From positions 62,001 through 126,000 of the forward strand of contig JARBJD010000110.1 in assembly GCA_033064195.1 (NCBI GenBank): DNA of 64,000 bases, read 5' to 3'. The notes beneath the pieces were generated by a model, which was given only the letters and a program-made list of their open reading frames with translations, ran no database searches and was not told the origin of the DNA. A program made the position numbers and the translations under genes. Source of the stretch: Blattamonas nauphoetae (Eukaryota > Preaxostyla > Oxymonadida). This document shows positions 35,270-46,982 of the stretch, piece by piece (the stretch's first letter is position 1; each line of letters begins with the position of its first letter).

Positions 35270-35722
35270 ATGAGAGCAAACTTTTCATCTCTCGAGCAAT
35301 ACTCCACTCAGAACAGAGGAGGCCTTAAAGCGACGCAATTGATTCAGGAGACTCTTGTGGCATCGAATCCTCCATCACTCTGATGGATAATCGCGATTTA
35401 ACGTTCCTTTTCAATTCAATATTTTGAATCTACACTTCACTTTGACTCCCTGTCGAGATATGAAGACAATTCAGATTTTTTGAATAAAGACGGGTTTATA
35501 TTTAAAAACGGGTTTGTGGAAGGTCAATGATAAAAAGCAGTGAACATCTGGATCAATATGAAGAGGAGAAATATGGTCGATGCGATACAGCTATCCCCAT
35601 GCCTCCTTTCAGACATTTCACAGGTAGAATACTCAAAAATCGACATCTTTTCTGTCCAACCCATAATCGCGATCATTCCTTCCTTTTCTCACCAATTCGT
35701 CACCTTCATTCTCCATCTAAGA
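35270..35722. other. Intergenic, possible 5' exon
   Basis: Between the GH3 relic and the helical-protein gene. Open pieces at 35527-35722 (two frames) may be a 5' exon of the next gene, but no donor and acceptor pair keeps phase. Confidence 0.4.
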
Positions 35723-37723
35723 ATGAACCTCACAAGTAGGTTATTATCTCGTGAAGCCACTTTGTCAAATTTTGAAACAACCGACGAGAAGCCAGCATCG
35801 TCGACAAAGATTACACTTCGTCGTTCGAAGCAGTTCAAAATTCAGAAGGAAACCCACAATAGTCTCACTCAATACACACCCCTTCAAACCGATGCTATGG
35901 ATCGAGTGCAGGTTGTATCTCATTATTGCTTTGTACAACTCCCAGCTAGTGTCCACCATAAATGACATTCTGAATACGATGAAAACAGGGAACAGTGAAA
36001 TGTTCTGCCACTCTCTCACAGTGCTTTCATCACTGACACACTTTGCTGGTTTCTGCTCAGTGTTTATTCAATTAAATGGGATTGAAACACTCGTTTCACT
36101 GAAAAGCCGCTTGATGCAGGAAGGTTCAAATGTGTGCTTTGCTATTCATCGATTTGATCAGAAAACAATTTTTGCGGTGATTTGTGATTTATGTGTGTCT
36201 TTTCCTCGCAATTGAATTCCCTCAGCGTTTTATGGATCGGAAGCCGCCGTCCCACTGCTGAACTCCCAGATTCCTGATGATATGATTGATATTTTGTGGA
36301 CAAATGATGTTACGATCACTGGAATGGTTTTCTTACTCCTTTTTCTTCACTTTCTAAGATTCTCAAAACTTTGTTCAATCTAGGAGTCGACAATATCGAA
36401 CTATTCCGATCTCAACTCGGAACCAAACTTTTTCAGTCTCTTTTCTTCTTGCTTAAGAAGACACTCCCAATGCGCTATCCGGATCTGTACGATGGACAAG
36501 GTAATGGTGAAATGAGAGACTCACTGCAGGACAAATTGACAGAACTCTGTCTGAAGATTCTGACCCTTCTCGTGGAAGGGAATGAGCGGTTGCAATTGAA
36601 CATTGAGTTCGTCCGTTTAGTTCTCCCTCTTCTTCGGCACAAATCTACAGACATCGTGTTGCTTGTTCTGCGGACTTTTCGAACCATGACCTCGGATCGT
36701 GATTTTGCAAGGGCGATGAGGAAGACCATTCTGGTTGTCAATGTTGATGGGAAAGCAGAATCGATTTCAATGATCAAACTCATCGCAGAACTCTTCGATG
36801 AATATCTCAGCAGAATCCGCGGACAAATTGGACATATACAGTTGTTGTGGAAGAATGAGCCGGGAAGCGAGATGCTGATTGACCATGACGCTGGTAGAAC
36901 AGAAACACTGGAACACTCCAACATTGTGTCACTCATCCCACAAATATCTGCGAACTGTAAAGTGTTGGACCATCTCTCGGATCTCTTCAGCTCAGTTGTC
37001 AGTGAGCAGGCCCACCTTAGTGACGAGGTACTTGCCAATGGAATGCTTCGTCTATTTGGGAATTTTTTCTCGTTCTACCTCGAATCGATCGAATATGAGA
37101 ACCTTCTGAACAGACAGAATCCAATCATGGAACGATTGCGGATGGATACCAAAATGATGATCAAAGAAGATACAAAAAGAGTTTTGCAAAGCTGCTTGAT
37201 TGGCTTGATGATTGCGTTTGAAGTATCCTTCAATCAGAACGAGCTAATTTTCCAGGCGATATATCCCGAAAAGAGAAAACCAGACGAAACATTTTTCACC
37301 CACTTGCGGACACTGCTTACGTTAGGAATCCCAAACTTGGCACTGCCAACTGCTCGTATTGTGAATCAGATTCTGACGTGGAGAGACGTTTATGTCCCGA
37401 GACTCCTGAATTCCGGGCTAGTTGAAGTGCTGTTTCAGGATGCAATCACACAGGACATCGACGACGAACTCACAGAAAGAGAGCTCTTGCGTGTTGCGAA
37501 TGAAGTTCTGGCTAGAAGAGGGAGACACGATTCTCCAAATAACTCAGAGAAAATGATGATTGAGCGTGAATCCGCTCATCGTCTTTACTCTCTGTTGGCC
37601 CAATCAGACTTCTTAGCGATGATTGAGAACCATTCCCAAAAGCGGACTGAAGAATGGACAGAGGAGTTCATGGAGCTTCGAGATCTCTGTTCGGAGTATG
37701 AAATGTTGATAACGAGTTGCTAA
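35723..37723 (+). CDS. All-helical (ARM/HEAT-like) protein
   Basis: A protein of about 628 residues in four exons: 35723-35905, 35946-36183, 36226-36326 and 36359-37723; introns of 40, 42 and 32 bp keep phase. The sequence is alpha-helical throughout with repeated amphipathic pairs such as VRLVLPLLRHKSTDIVLLVL and VLQSCLIGLMIAFEVSFNQ, in the style of armadillo or HEAT solenoids. No catalytic motif is seen. I do not recognise a named family; the look is that of a cytosolic scaffold. The ATG at 35723 is the first that fits the frame, but an upstream exon is possible. The stop TAA at 37721-37723 overlaps the ATG of a weak downstream ORF. Confidence 0.65.
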
Positions 37724-37977
37724 TGGACATTCTTCTCGAAATTGCCAATCGTTCGTCGTTATTCATTCTGTAAGTTTGTCGCACATCGTGATTTTTCAAC
37801 AGTCACTTTATTCTCATCAAATTGGATGAATTCAGGGGCAACTGTCATCTGAATTGTCATTGGCGGAACTTTTGGAATAGAACTCATGTTATTCCGACGA
37901 GTTCACCATTCTGGCAATGTGTCTCGCTAAACTCACTATCTAACTCATGCCATAGTGAATATTTGGCATTCATGTGA
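37723..37977 (+). CDS. Small F-box-like ORF (weak)
   Basis: MDILLEIANRSSLFIL followed, after a 66 bp intron (37770-37835), by GNCHLNCHWRNFWNR gives a 62-residue product with the rough outline of an F-box (LL.EI....L..V.....C..W). The ATG overlaps the stop of the preceding gene (TAATG), which is unusual for separate eukaryotic genes. It may be a relic of a longer F-box gene. Confidence 0.25.
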
Positions 37978-38274
37978 TCATCCAAAAACACAGACACATC
38001 GTGTGACCAAAAATGATCAAGGAGGTGATGCACTGTGCCAACAAGGCGACACGCAAGCAGATTGAAAACTCAATACGCTTGTGTCCTGCATTATTTCTTG
38101 TTTTGAGTTTGGCTTGTTGTGAGATCGTCTTTTTATAACCAGCACTCATTCTTGGTTTCCTCCAAACAAGCATCATCACTCGACTCGACTTCGATCAATT
38201 GGGCCATACTTGCTCGCTTATTCGGACAAACAATGGATCTGATCTTTATAGTTTCAAATCAGTTTTCTCAAGTA
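37978..38274. other. Intergenic before the NTPase gene
   Basis: The frame of the next gene is open back to 38119 without an obvious earlier ATG, so a longer N-terminus is possible. No other feature is seen. Confidence 0.5.
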
Positions 38275-41200
38275 ATGATGGAACCAGGTGAACAGGAGAA
38301 TTTATCATCTGCAGCTGCAGTAGATGAGCAACAGCCGCAAAACCGCGACAGCAACATGGTATTTGTGCTGTTCGAGATGGTTTCAAAATCGACAACACCC
38401 ATCCGATTATTCCTACCTTTGAATAAATCGCTGACAATTGCCGACGCTAAACATCAATTTAATGGGTGGTTTGCGTGCCAATATACAGAAAAATATGCTC
38501 AGACAATCAAGTGGATTTCTATTTCGTCTCTGTATTCGAACGATGAAGAACCAAAGAATTTAACTGAAGACGACGATAGAAGGGAGATCGGAAGTCTAAT
38601 CCAGACTGGTCACCCTCCTGATATGCCTGGACTCCCTTCATTGCTGAAGATCAGCTTCTCATCGGAAGTTGAAGAAGAGCCTCAATTTGCACGTTATACG
38701 CAAGCCCCTGACTTTCAAGATAATAATCCTCCTGCTCCTTTGAAAGAGGTCTTCCCAAAGATTGCGCGGAACGTGCTTACCGCAATTGATTCGTCGTTTG
38801 GCCCACTAAGCCAAACCAAGTTCCCGAATTACAACCTGCGACCCAGCGAAATCATGCCTCTGGACAAGTCCAAGTTCATGGTGAAGACTCTCAACTCGTT
38901 ACGAAACACAGAGAATCTAGAGACCGATATCAAGGACATTCTTTTCAGGTCGTCGTCATATTCGCTCATCAGCCACATTCTGTTCAATGCCCAAATGTTT
39001 GCACAGAACTGCACCAGAAGTCCCGCTCCCCCGATGGTCCATATTGTGACAGGATCTCCTGGAATTGGGAAATCAGCGCTTCGATTTCCAATAATCACCA
39101 TGGCATTGAGTCTAGATGCGAAAGTTTGCAATTTTGTTTTATTTATGTTTGTAGGAAGTGTATACGGCGAGATTATCTGAATATCCACTGATATTTAAAC
39201 GTCAAGTGGAGAAAAACAACCCTTCTCAACCAACCCCCATGGACCGTATCCAAACTTTGAGAATGAACTTTGCACCCACCAACAAACATCCACGATACGT
39301 TTACTTCGAAGCGGGACTCATCACGTATGAGGTCTATATCTGCAATGCCATAGTAAATGAACAAAGCGATGAGCGCCTGGAGTATCGGAGAAATCTCTTC
39401 GAGGGACACCGGATCAAATTGGGGGAAGTAAAAGTGCCCAGCATCCACTACTTCCCTCATTTTCTTCGTCTATTTGTGTTTTCTGAGAAGAAAATTGTCA
39501 ACCACCTTCAACAGAAAACATGGCATTTTGTGGACGAGTGTGCTTCTAGCTCTGCCTTGATCGATTTCTTTGTTTCTCTAGTCTCGTCTTGAACCCAAAG
39601 CAAATGAATCCCTCTGAGCAATATGTCCTTCTGTCATCGCCGAATCGAATTCGATGGAATAAAGTGACAAGCCGTAAAGGGCTGGCAACAATCCCGTATG
39701 TGATGTATGTGGTCCCGGGATACACGCTCGCCGAGGTAACCAATATGCTGAACTCCATTCCGAACAACAACCCGGAATCTAAATCTGAATCAGAATCTGA
39801 ATCAGAATTTGAATCAGAATCTGAATCTGAATCAGTTGGGGAAGTACTTATGAAAGCAGTCAGAATTCGTGGATTCACTCCACGTGCCATACAGTATTAC
39901 ATACAGAAAGGAATGAACTCTGCAGAAGAGGATAAATCTAAGAAGAAAACGATTGTTGAAGGAGATATTTTTGGGCAGTCCATCTCCCACGAACTTATAG
40001 TGCTGGATTGCCCCCAAGCAGATCCGCACAACTACACTATGGCCTATGCCTCTCAAGATGCGTGGAATGACATCAAAAAAGCATGGACTGAACAGCTGCT
40101 GGCGCACTACAATTTCTACTTTGATAGCCAGGACGCTCCTCCGCCCGTCATCACTGATCTACCTGATCCAAACAAAGCCGCACTTTTCCAACAACTATCT
40201 AACAGACAAATTCGTATGGGAGCACAATTTTCAAAACTGATGGTCAACAACAAGAGAATCACACTCTCCGACACAAAACTACCCTCATTTCCACCGACGC
40301 CGGCGCGAAGTGCGGTGAACACGAGCGGTTCTTGCAATTCACACCACACCTTCCTTCCAGACATGACATTGTTCGAGTGTTCGGAACGGAACGAGTTCAA
40401 GGCCGATCTGTGGGGAGACTACTTCAAAAATCCAATGAAAGACACCTCTTTCATGAGAGGACCAGCTGTATTGAGGAATGGGAAGTTTGTCTTTGAGAAT
40501 AAAGGAACATCAACTCCAATTGAAACGGGGGGATCCGGTCAGAGGAACGACGACCATCTACCCGACGACAAACTGCACTACTTCACCTTCCACCTCATTC
40601 CACTTGGGGAGCGAAACGCAGGTTTCGACTCGATTTTGTTATTCTTTCGTGTGAACACCGACAACACGATACACTCGTTGAGCGTACATTTCCTTCAGTC
40701 GACAATTGGAAAGGAACACGGGATCAGTCTAATCGGAGCAAATCTGATGAATACATGGCTCTTTCTGCTGATGGATGTTTACAAGCTGAATGCCAATCAA
40801 ATCTACCCTCATTTCATGTTTGTGGTGTCGGAGCGAGTGTTCGAGCACTTTGTTCCGAAACAAATAGATAACATCCTGTACTTCATTCCGGAAGAGAACA
40901 TTACGATAGCTGCATTGTCGGATAAGACAGGAATCCCGCTCAACGAGATCGAAATCGAAGAAGAGGACCTTCTGATACTAGACACAGGGAAGCGTCTCCC
41001 CCGAAACGATGACACGATGTGTGTGCGGTGTGGGTTCTGCGGGAAAGTGTTGGGAGATTTCTTCTGTCGCCACCGCTGTGAATTCGCTGTAAGGGGTGAG
41101 AGCAATCTGACCTTCCACAAGCGGATCCTCAACCCAGCCGAGCGTCACACGCTATTCGTGGAGACACCCGGCGAAAAAGCGGCTCAGCTCGAGTCGATAA

Positions 41201-43227
41201 AGACGTTTCTCGACGATGACGACCCAACATTCGTCTACACGCGGAAGACACTGCAGGAAAGAGATGACAGCAATAAAGCACAACAAGCAAACTCGCTCTC
41301 GGAAACAAACGCAATTGGGATACGAATCGAATATCTCGAGACGAAGGAAATACCCAATATGAGAAAGTCAGGTGTTAAGCTCACCCTTATTCTGATGAAT
41401 GTGACGATGGTAAAGCCTCCCCAGGACGTCAGCGAGTCGACCCCAACACCGCCGATACAAGCGATACCACCTGCTTTATCTACACCGGACCAAAAACTTG
41501 ACGCGTCGACTACAACGAATGCAATATCAGCTCAGACAAATACTGTCAATACACTACGGAAGCGGCTTCTGACAGACAGCTTCGACAATGCTAATGCTGA
41601 GCCGGAGAAACTGCTCTCGATGGCGATCGCTTTCTGCGACAAGGAGCCTCTCCCGTATCCGTGTTGGCTGTACCGCACTCCGTTATATGCACCATCACAC
41701 AAAGCTACCAACAGTGATACTCAGAGTTCTCAGTCGATACCTGGTACCGAAATCCGCGAAATGTATTTATTCGAGCAAGGATCAGTTCCAATGGCGCCGT
41801 TGAGCAATCGGCCCACAACGGCTCAGAATGCCTCTGATGGCAAAGTCGTGGCTCTTGAGGAAAAAAACCGCCAGAAAAACATTCATCGCACTCTGAATAC
41901 GCATCTCAACCCGTCACCATTTCTCAACGCAGATTTAGCTGGAGTTCAGCCGACGGGGAGGGTGAGTGAACAGAAAAAGGGCACGACGTACAAGGCAAGC
42001 ACTATTTTGGATTGGATCAATGGGAGTTGGATCGAATTTCAGAAAATTGGAAATGTTTATTATGGGAAGGCAGTTTCTCATACGCCATACGAAGCGCTGG
42101 AATTTGAGGATCCGTCAGAACATCTGAATCGTTCGGGCGAGTATTTGGGGCAGATGATGCTTCCTTTCGAACATGTTGGCGAGTTGCGGGAGAGAATTCA
42201 ACGATCACTCCCAAATCTCCATCCGTTTGTTATTATCGATCTGACAGACGTTGAAAGGGAAGCGCACGCACCAATGATGAAGTTTCTGTTGGTGGTTCAG
42301 CAAGAACTGGAGTTGTTCTGGCAGGTTCTGAGTCAGATGAGGACATCAGTCACAGAATTCGTGCGGCCCCCCGACCACATTGTCCAGGAAATACACAGTA
42401 TCCTTCATGAGACGTGGAATCTCCTCGTGTCCATCGGACTCCTCCTCCCGTCATTCTTCAGATTGTGTGATTTTCTATTGTCCAAAATCGCGATTGTTCG
42501 GATACGCCTTGACTCTTTCCAGGAAAATCATGAAATCTCTTTTCAAACACTCAGCGAGCATTTCACCCACCTCAACGACCTGAACGACATCTTGGCTTGG
42601 GATCACTTGTTGAAATGGAAAGGCAAACTCCACACAGTTGCACCTTCAAGCAACAATGAGATTCGTCCTCAGCAGAAAGAACTTGTTGTGTTGGATGAAG
42701 CTGTACGGGGACCTGTCTTTCAAAAGGGTCAAATTGATGAAGACCAGATTTTTTTTCTGTTTGAGAACAAAGACACTCTTCTTCACCGGGCCTGGACGCT
42801 TTTTTCTTTTTTCGGTCCTCTGGTCATGACTCTCCATCTGAGATTAGCACTACGTCCACGTGCTCTCTCTCTTTATACCGCCCCGTTGGAGGGGGAAGAA
42901 CGAAGAGAGGATGATATCTTGCTGGCGATGCGGCATGTGTGTACCATCATCTGCTTTGTGACATACCACACTTCCGAACTATTCTTACGAATGAATGACT
43001 CAACTTATCACGAGAAGAAAAAAAGAGCAGATGAGTGCCTCCGAACAATGAGCGAACTGTTGGAGTATCTACCAGAAGACTTCAATAACATGTACTTCAC
43101 CATGGAACAACTCAAAGACGAAATCAAACCAGACCCGTTCAGAACACTCAATAGAATTCGCTCAAACATCCAAGCTCAGTCTGGCAAGAACGCTATCGAT
43201 GAAGAAACGCCCAAGGACCACCAATAG
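38275..43227 (+). CDS. Giant P-loop NTPase, RHS/Crinkler-like layout
   Basis: A protein of about 1,630 residues in three exons: 38275-39123, 39155-39571 and 39601-43227, with 31 and 29 bp introns in phase. The first 170 residues look like a beta-grasp or ubiquitin-like region (IRLFLPLNKSLTIADAKHQF). A Walker A motif, VHIVTGSPGIGKSALRF, lies near residue 265. The second exon has a strand pair and WHFVDE, a Walker B-like acidic end. LLSSPNRIRWNKV and MYVVPGYTLAEV follow, the pattern seen after Walker B in RHS (retrotransposon hot spot) and Crinkler proteins. A Ser-Glu repeat, a CxxC...CxxxC cluster (CVRCGFCGKVLGDFFCRHRC) and a long helical C-terminus come next. The family name is inferred from layout and motifs; the C-terminal 900 residues are unrecognised. 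Confidence 0.65.
39777..39834 (+). repeat. Ser-Glu codon repeat in the NTPase gene
   Basis: A run of TCTGAATCA-type hexamers encodes about nine Ser-Glu pairs with one Phe-Glu. It lies between the NTPase core and the unrecognised C-terminal part and probably forms a flexible, acidic linker. Slippage could change its length. Confidence 0.85.
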
Positions 43228-43788
43228 GGAATGACATTTGGGAAAGGAGAATGAAGATTCGCAGGCAGGAGCGGTGCATTTCACAGAGAATAGAATGATA
43301 TTTTTCCGTCGTGAAAAGTGATGAAAAGTTATGGCTGTTCAATATGTGGCAAATTTGCCATGATGTGTCCCCTTGGGACCCAGGCCCTCCAGAGGACTCT
43401 GCCGCGCTAATGTTTAGAAAAAGAGAGATAAAACAAGATTTAAAGGGAGATATAGGGACAGATTTTCTGTGTTTCTTCCTCGATTCAGTCTTTGCCAGAC
43501 ATTGTCTTCGTTTAGAAAGTGGACGTTGAACATCAATTGGAGGTTAAACCTGCAACTATTCAATCAATGTCTTCAATGAAAAAAAATTGTGATTTGGTCA
43601 AAGAGGTATAGTTTGAAGTGGACATGATCAACCCTTAAAACAAGTTGGTAGACATCTTACAAAAAAGTTGCCATGATATGACAGACCTGTTCTTCCAAAA
43701 AAGCGTTGACATGTCATGACATTGAGGGTACCAATGATGGGTACGATATCTTTTTTCTAATCACTGCATTGCGAAGACCTTCATCTGA
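43228..43788. other. Intergenic, nothing recognised
   Basis: About 560 bp between the NTPase stop and the left end of the duplicated GH3 block. A short open frame at 43311-43529 has no recognisable content. I see no inverted repeat or target duplication at the join near 43789. Confidence 0.55.
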
Positions 43789-43791
43789 AAT

Positions 43792-43919
43792 TCTGTTTGA
43801 ACAAGTGAAAAAATGGTGACAGAGTCACAGACGAATTGTGAGCATCCATTGCCACCATGACCAACAACCTTGATGGGGAACAAATGCACGAACAGAATAA
43901 GGATTGGATAAATCAACAT
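43792..43919 (-). pseudogene. 5' fragment of the GDPD gene
   Basis: The start codon, leader, first exon and first intron of the GDPD at 32286-33591 are copied here, and the homology stops at the beginning of the second exon. No more of the gene follows. It is a passenger of the GH3 duplication and cannot encode an enzyme. It also preserves the shared divergent promoter region of the GH3 gene. Confidence 0.85.
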
Positions 43920-43982
43920 AGAGTGGATTGGACACAAAGAATGATGAAATGAACATCCAATGGTTGGATCTCTCTCTATCTC

Positions 43983-45596
43983 ATGCTTACTTCATGTCTC
44001 TCTTTCTTGCTTTCATTATCAACAATAGTTGAATCTAAAGATCAGAACAAATCCTTCAATGCATTACCGAGCTCTTCATCATATCTTGAGGAAGCTCAAA
44101 GAATTGCCAAACAAATGCCACTTGACTTTTTAATTGGGCAACTAATGATGCCAGTGACTTCCCTCGTCACAAACATAGACAAATTTGAGTCATATTTCAG
44201 AGATTATCATGTTGGAGGCGTGATTGTCGATGGAATGGCAACTGATTCAATACCAAACGTCAAACAACACATTCGAAATCTCACTGATCGGATTAAAGCG
44301 GCTGGAAGAGAACAAGCACAACTTGCTGGATTTAATGCCGATCCGATTATTTCTTCTGATCAAGAATTTGGTCGAGTTGCTCGAATTAGAGCTGGCGTCT
44401 CCCCACTTCCCTCAGCAATGGCACTTGGTGCGCTTCGAAACTCAACGAAGATTCAACAGGGTTGGGAGTATGCAGCTCACGATCTACGAGGTCTTGGCCT
44501 CAACATGGACTTCGCACCAATCGCTGATGTTCAAATCGATGCAAATAATCCAGTCATTGGTTCAAGATCATTTGGAGATATTGTCCAAAATGTGTCTGAG
44601 TGTGTTTCTGCCTCTGTGAGGGGTATGCAGCGACAGGGACTCGGTGCATGTCTCAAACACTTTCCTGGACATGGAAACACATCAACGGACAGTCATCATG
44701 ACCTTCCAGTCCTCTCCCAATCGAAAATTGTTTTGATGCGGATTGATCTTCCTCCTTTTATGTCTGGAATGAGAGCAGGAGCAAAGGCTGTCATGATCGG
44801 GCATCTCGACGTCGAATGCCTCCACAAAGGGATCCCATCCTCACTTTCCCCAAAAGTGACCACAGACTTCCTCCAAAAAGACTTGGGGTGGACTAATTTG
44901 ATACTCACTGATTCACTCGCCATGGCGCCAGCCAAAATGTACGGCGAAGAAGAAGCGGCTGTTTTGGCCCTTCTTGCCGGAAACGACATTCTATTGATGC
45001 CAAACTCGCTTGCTGGGGCCAAAGCAGGAATTGAAAAAGCATTGAAAAGCGGAAGGCTCACCAGAGAGCTCTTGGAGGCGCGAGCAGCCAAAATCATTGC
45101 TTATCGTCTGGAGGTGTCGTCATATCCTCAGCCAACCCTGAGCGAGGTGGCCACTGCCGATAAAATTCAATATATGGAAAAATTGCACATGGATGCAATC
45201 ACTATGTTTCGTGGAGTGTGTCGAGGTGCATCGATCCAGTCGCCAGTTTATGTTTCAGGGCAAATCGGGTTCGAGAAGGAAGCCACCCTCCTTCAAGGCT
45301 ATCTGAGGGAGTTGGGCTTCGCAATTGTGTCAACTGCAGCGGGGGCAGGGTCGAACGTGAGACTAGTTGGAGCCAAGGCAACGAGTGCTGACCTCGACCC
45401 GTCGGCCTCTGTCACTGTGGCCATGGACCTCCCGTACATCCTCGCCAAGAGCCGCTCCCGCACTCTCGTTGCCACGTATTCCACGTGGCCGGTCGCGCTC
45501 TCTGCCCTCGCCAAAGCGCTGGCTGGGAAAGTCCCAATGCGAGGGTATTCTCCTGTTGCTGTCTCTGATCTCCCACGGTCTGTGTGTGTGAGTTGA
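43983..45596 (+). CDS. Secreted GH3 beta-N-acetylhexosaminidase (intact copy)
   Basis: A 537-residue GH3 glycosidase with no introns. It starts with a signal peptide (MLTSCLSFLLSLSTIVES). The barrel carries the NagZ-type signature ACLKHFPGHGNTSTDSHHDL; the His of TDSHH is the acid/base candidate and the Asp of LILTDSLAMAP is the nucleophile. A second alpha/beta domain follows. The family removes terminal N-acetylglucosamine from muropeptides or chitin-like glycans; secretion suggests use on food bacteria or on glycans in the gut or phagosome. The bacterial type, lack of introns and signal peptide fit lateral gain. The stop is 8 bases beyond the last residue shared with copy 1. This copy is intact where copy 1 is frameshifted. 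Confidence 0.85.
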   Translation: MLTSCLSFLLSLSTIVESKDQNKSFNALPSSSSYLEEAQRIAKQMPLDFLIGQLMMPVTSLVTNIDKFESYFRDYHVGGVIVDGMATDSIPNVKQHIRNLTDRIKAAGREQAQLAGFNADPIISSDQEFGRVARIRAGVSPLPSAMALGALRNSTKIQQGWEYAAHDLRGLGLNMDFAPIADVQIDANNPVIGSRSFGDIVQNVSECVSASVRGMQRQGLGACLKHFPGHGNTSTDSHHDLPVLSQSKIVLMRIDLPPFMSGMRAGAKAVMIGHLDVECLHKGIPSSLSPKVTTDFLQKDLGWTNLILTDSLAMAPAKMYGEEEAAVLALLAGNDILLMPNSLAGAKAGIEKALKSGRLTRELLEARAAKIIAYRLEVSSYPQPTLSEVATADKIQYMEKLHMDAITMFRGVCRGASIQSPVYVSGQIGFEKEATLLQGYLRELGFAIVSTAAGAGSNVRLVGAKATSADLDPSASVTVAMDLPYILAKSRSRTLVATYSTWPVALSALAKALAGKVPMRGYSPVAVSDLPRSVCVS

Positions 45597-45792
45597 CGGG
45601 GGAGGGTGTTATGGTTCTGTGAAGAGTGGCCACCGGCTGTTTACTTCTTTCTTTGTTTGATTTCGGAGATCCACACACAAACACCTTTCATCTTCCTTAT
45701 CGAGAAAACAACAATAAAAGCCTGTTTGGAGATCAGAAGGATGTGTGAACACAATCCAGCTCTTGTCCATTCACAATTCTCGGACCTGTGAG

Positions 45793-46537
45793 ATGTTGAA
45801 GGACGACAAAAAACGAGAAGAATCGTCAAATCTGTTAAAACAAACAACTTCAATTAGCTCTCATTACAACAACAGATTCCCATGGAATACACAAATCTCA
45901 TGTGATTCCAACCATCATGGAACAGACTCAATCAACCACGACGTGAAAATCGATGGAACAGAAATCAACAGAAATCACTCATTCTGGGATGTCAGAGAGG
46001 GGGAAACATCAAGAACCAAGTGGAAACCGGTGAGGGTGGAGGGGAATGAGAGTGGGAGGGAAGGAGGGAGGGCGGTTGAGGAGAAGAAGAAAGCAACCCA
46101 TTGAATGGATTGTGGAAATGGAACCTCTTCTGCGTGACCAATCGCAAGCGCGCCTGCAGCGAGATGATACCCAACCATTCATAGCGTTCGCGGAGCGGAC
46201 ATCGACAGACATGAGCTCGTCATCGCGGCTGAATCCGCTTGAAGTTGTGAGTGGAAATGGAATTCGTCGACGAAACAAACACATGATGATTCGACTTGAC
46301 AACGACAGACCGCGTTTATTTCGGGAATGGACGCCTCTGATCTGGATATCGTTCTACATTGCATTCACGATTGGATTGTCAGTTCTGATTATTGGATTAT
46401 TTGCGCTGATTCGAGACCTTGCGAATCAGGAGGATCGACATGGAGTTGATGTTTTTTATATGCTGAACTCGCCGCTGATGCTATCAGTGTCGGCGCTGCT
46501 GACGGCGTCGCTGGTATGCTGGTCGATTTGTGTTTGA
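45793..46537 (+). CDS. Small two-span membrane protein
   Basis: The firm part begins MEPLLRDQSQARLQRDDTQP at 46119 and ends at 46537. It has two membrane segments (IWISFYIAFTIGLSVLIIGL and LMLSVSALLTASLVCWSICV) and a conserved basic stretch before the first (RRRNKHMMIRLDNDRPRLF). An upstream part from ATG 45793 joins in phase if a GTGAGG...GAAAG intron of 66 bp (46030-46095) is removed; reading through that intron shifts frame. If the upstream part is not translated, the protein is about 140 residues. I recognise no family. The gene follows the GH3 gene on the same strand and is copied again at 57631-58374 and in part at 55792-56003. Confidence 0.55.
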
Positions 46538-46909
46538 GAGAAATTTGCTGCGAAGGGTGGATTATTTGAGAATGGAAGGATTTGAGAAGATATTTGTTTG
46601 GATATTTGATGATTGGTGGTGTGTGTGGTGGGGGGCAGAGAGACGCATATTTTTGCTTTCTGTTTTCTTGTGATTGCTTTTGTCTTTGTTTGTTATGAAG
46701 AGTATTTTGTTTGAATGAAAAGAAGGGTGATGTGATGAAGAAGTGTTTATTGAAAGATTCAAGAGTGAAATATTGGGGGAAGATAGACAGTGAGGGAGAT
46801 AAAGATGGAAGAAGTTTTTCGAGGGGGAAGGTGGATCGTGATGTTGAAAAGTGAGAAAGTGATGGTGAAAGTGGGTAGAAAGGAGTGAATTTTTGTCTAA
46901 TGTTCCAGC

Positions 46910-46982
46910 GGTGGACTAGCTCAGTCGGTAGAGCTTTGGTCTAATAAGCCAAGGGTCGCAGGTTCGAGCCCTGCGTTCACCA
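46910..46982 (+). tRNA. tRNA-Ile(AAT)
   Basis: A complete cloverleaf of 73 nt: acceptor GGTGGAC pairs with GTTCACC, the D arm is GCTC...GAGC, the anticodon stem TTGGT/GCCAA closes the loop CTAATAA with anticodon AAT, and the T arm is GCAGG-TTCGAGC-CCTGC. No intron and no encoded CCA end. It is one of three identical copies in the window. Confidence 0.95.

Larger units (their letters stand above)
43789..45596. repeat. Segmental duplication, copy 2
   Basis: Nearly identical to 33461-35269. The left edge cuts into the second exon of the copied GDPD gene, so this is the derived copy. The right edge passes into a membrane-protein gene that the first copy lacks. Confidence 0.9.

Noticed and set aside
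45606-45791. Short ORF between GH3 and the membrane protein
   Set aside because: No domain, not conserved in frame in the copy at 58430-58563.
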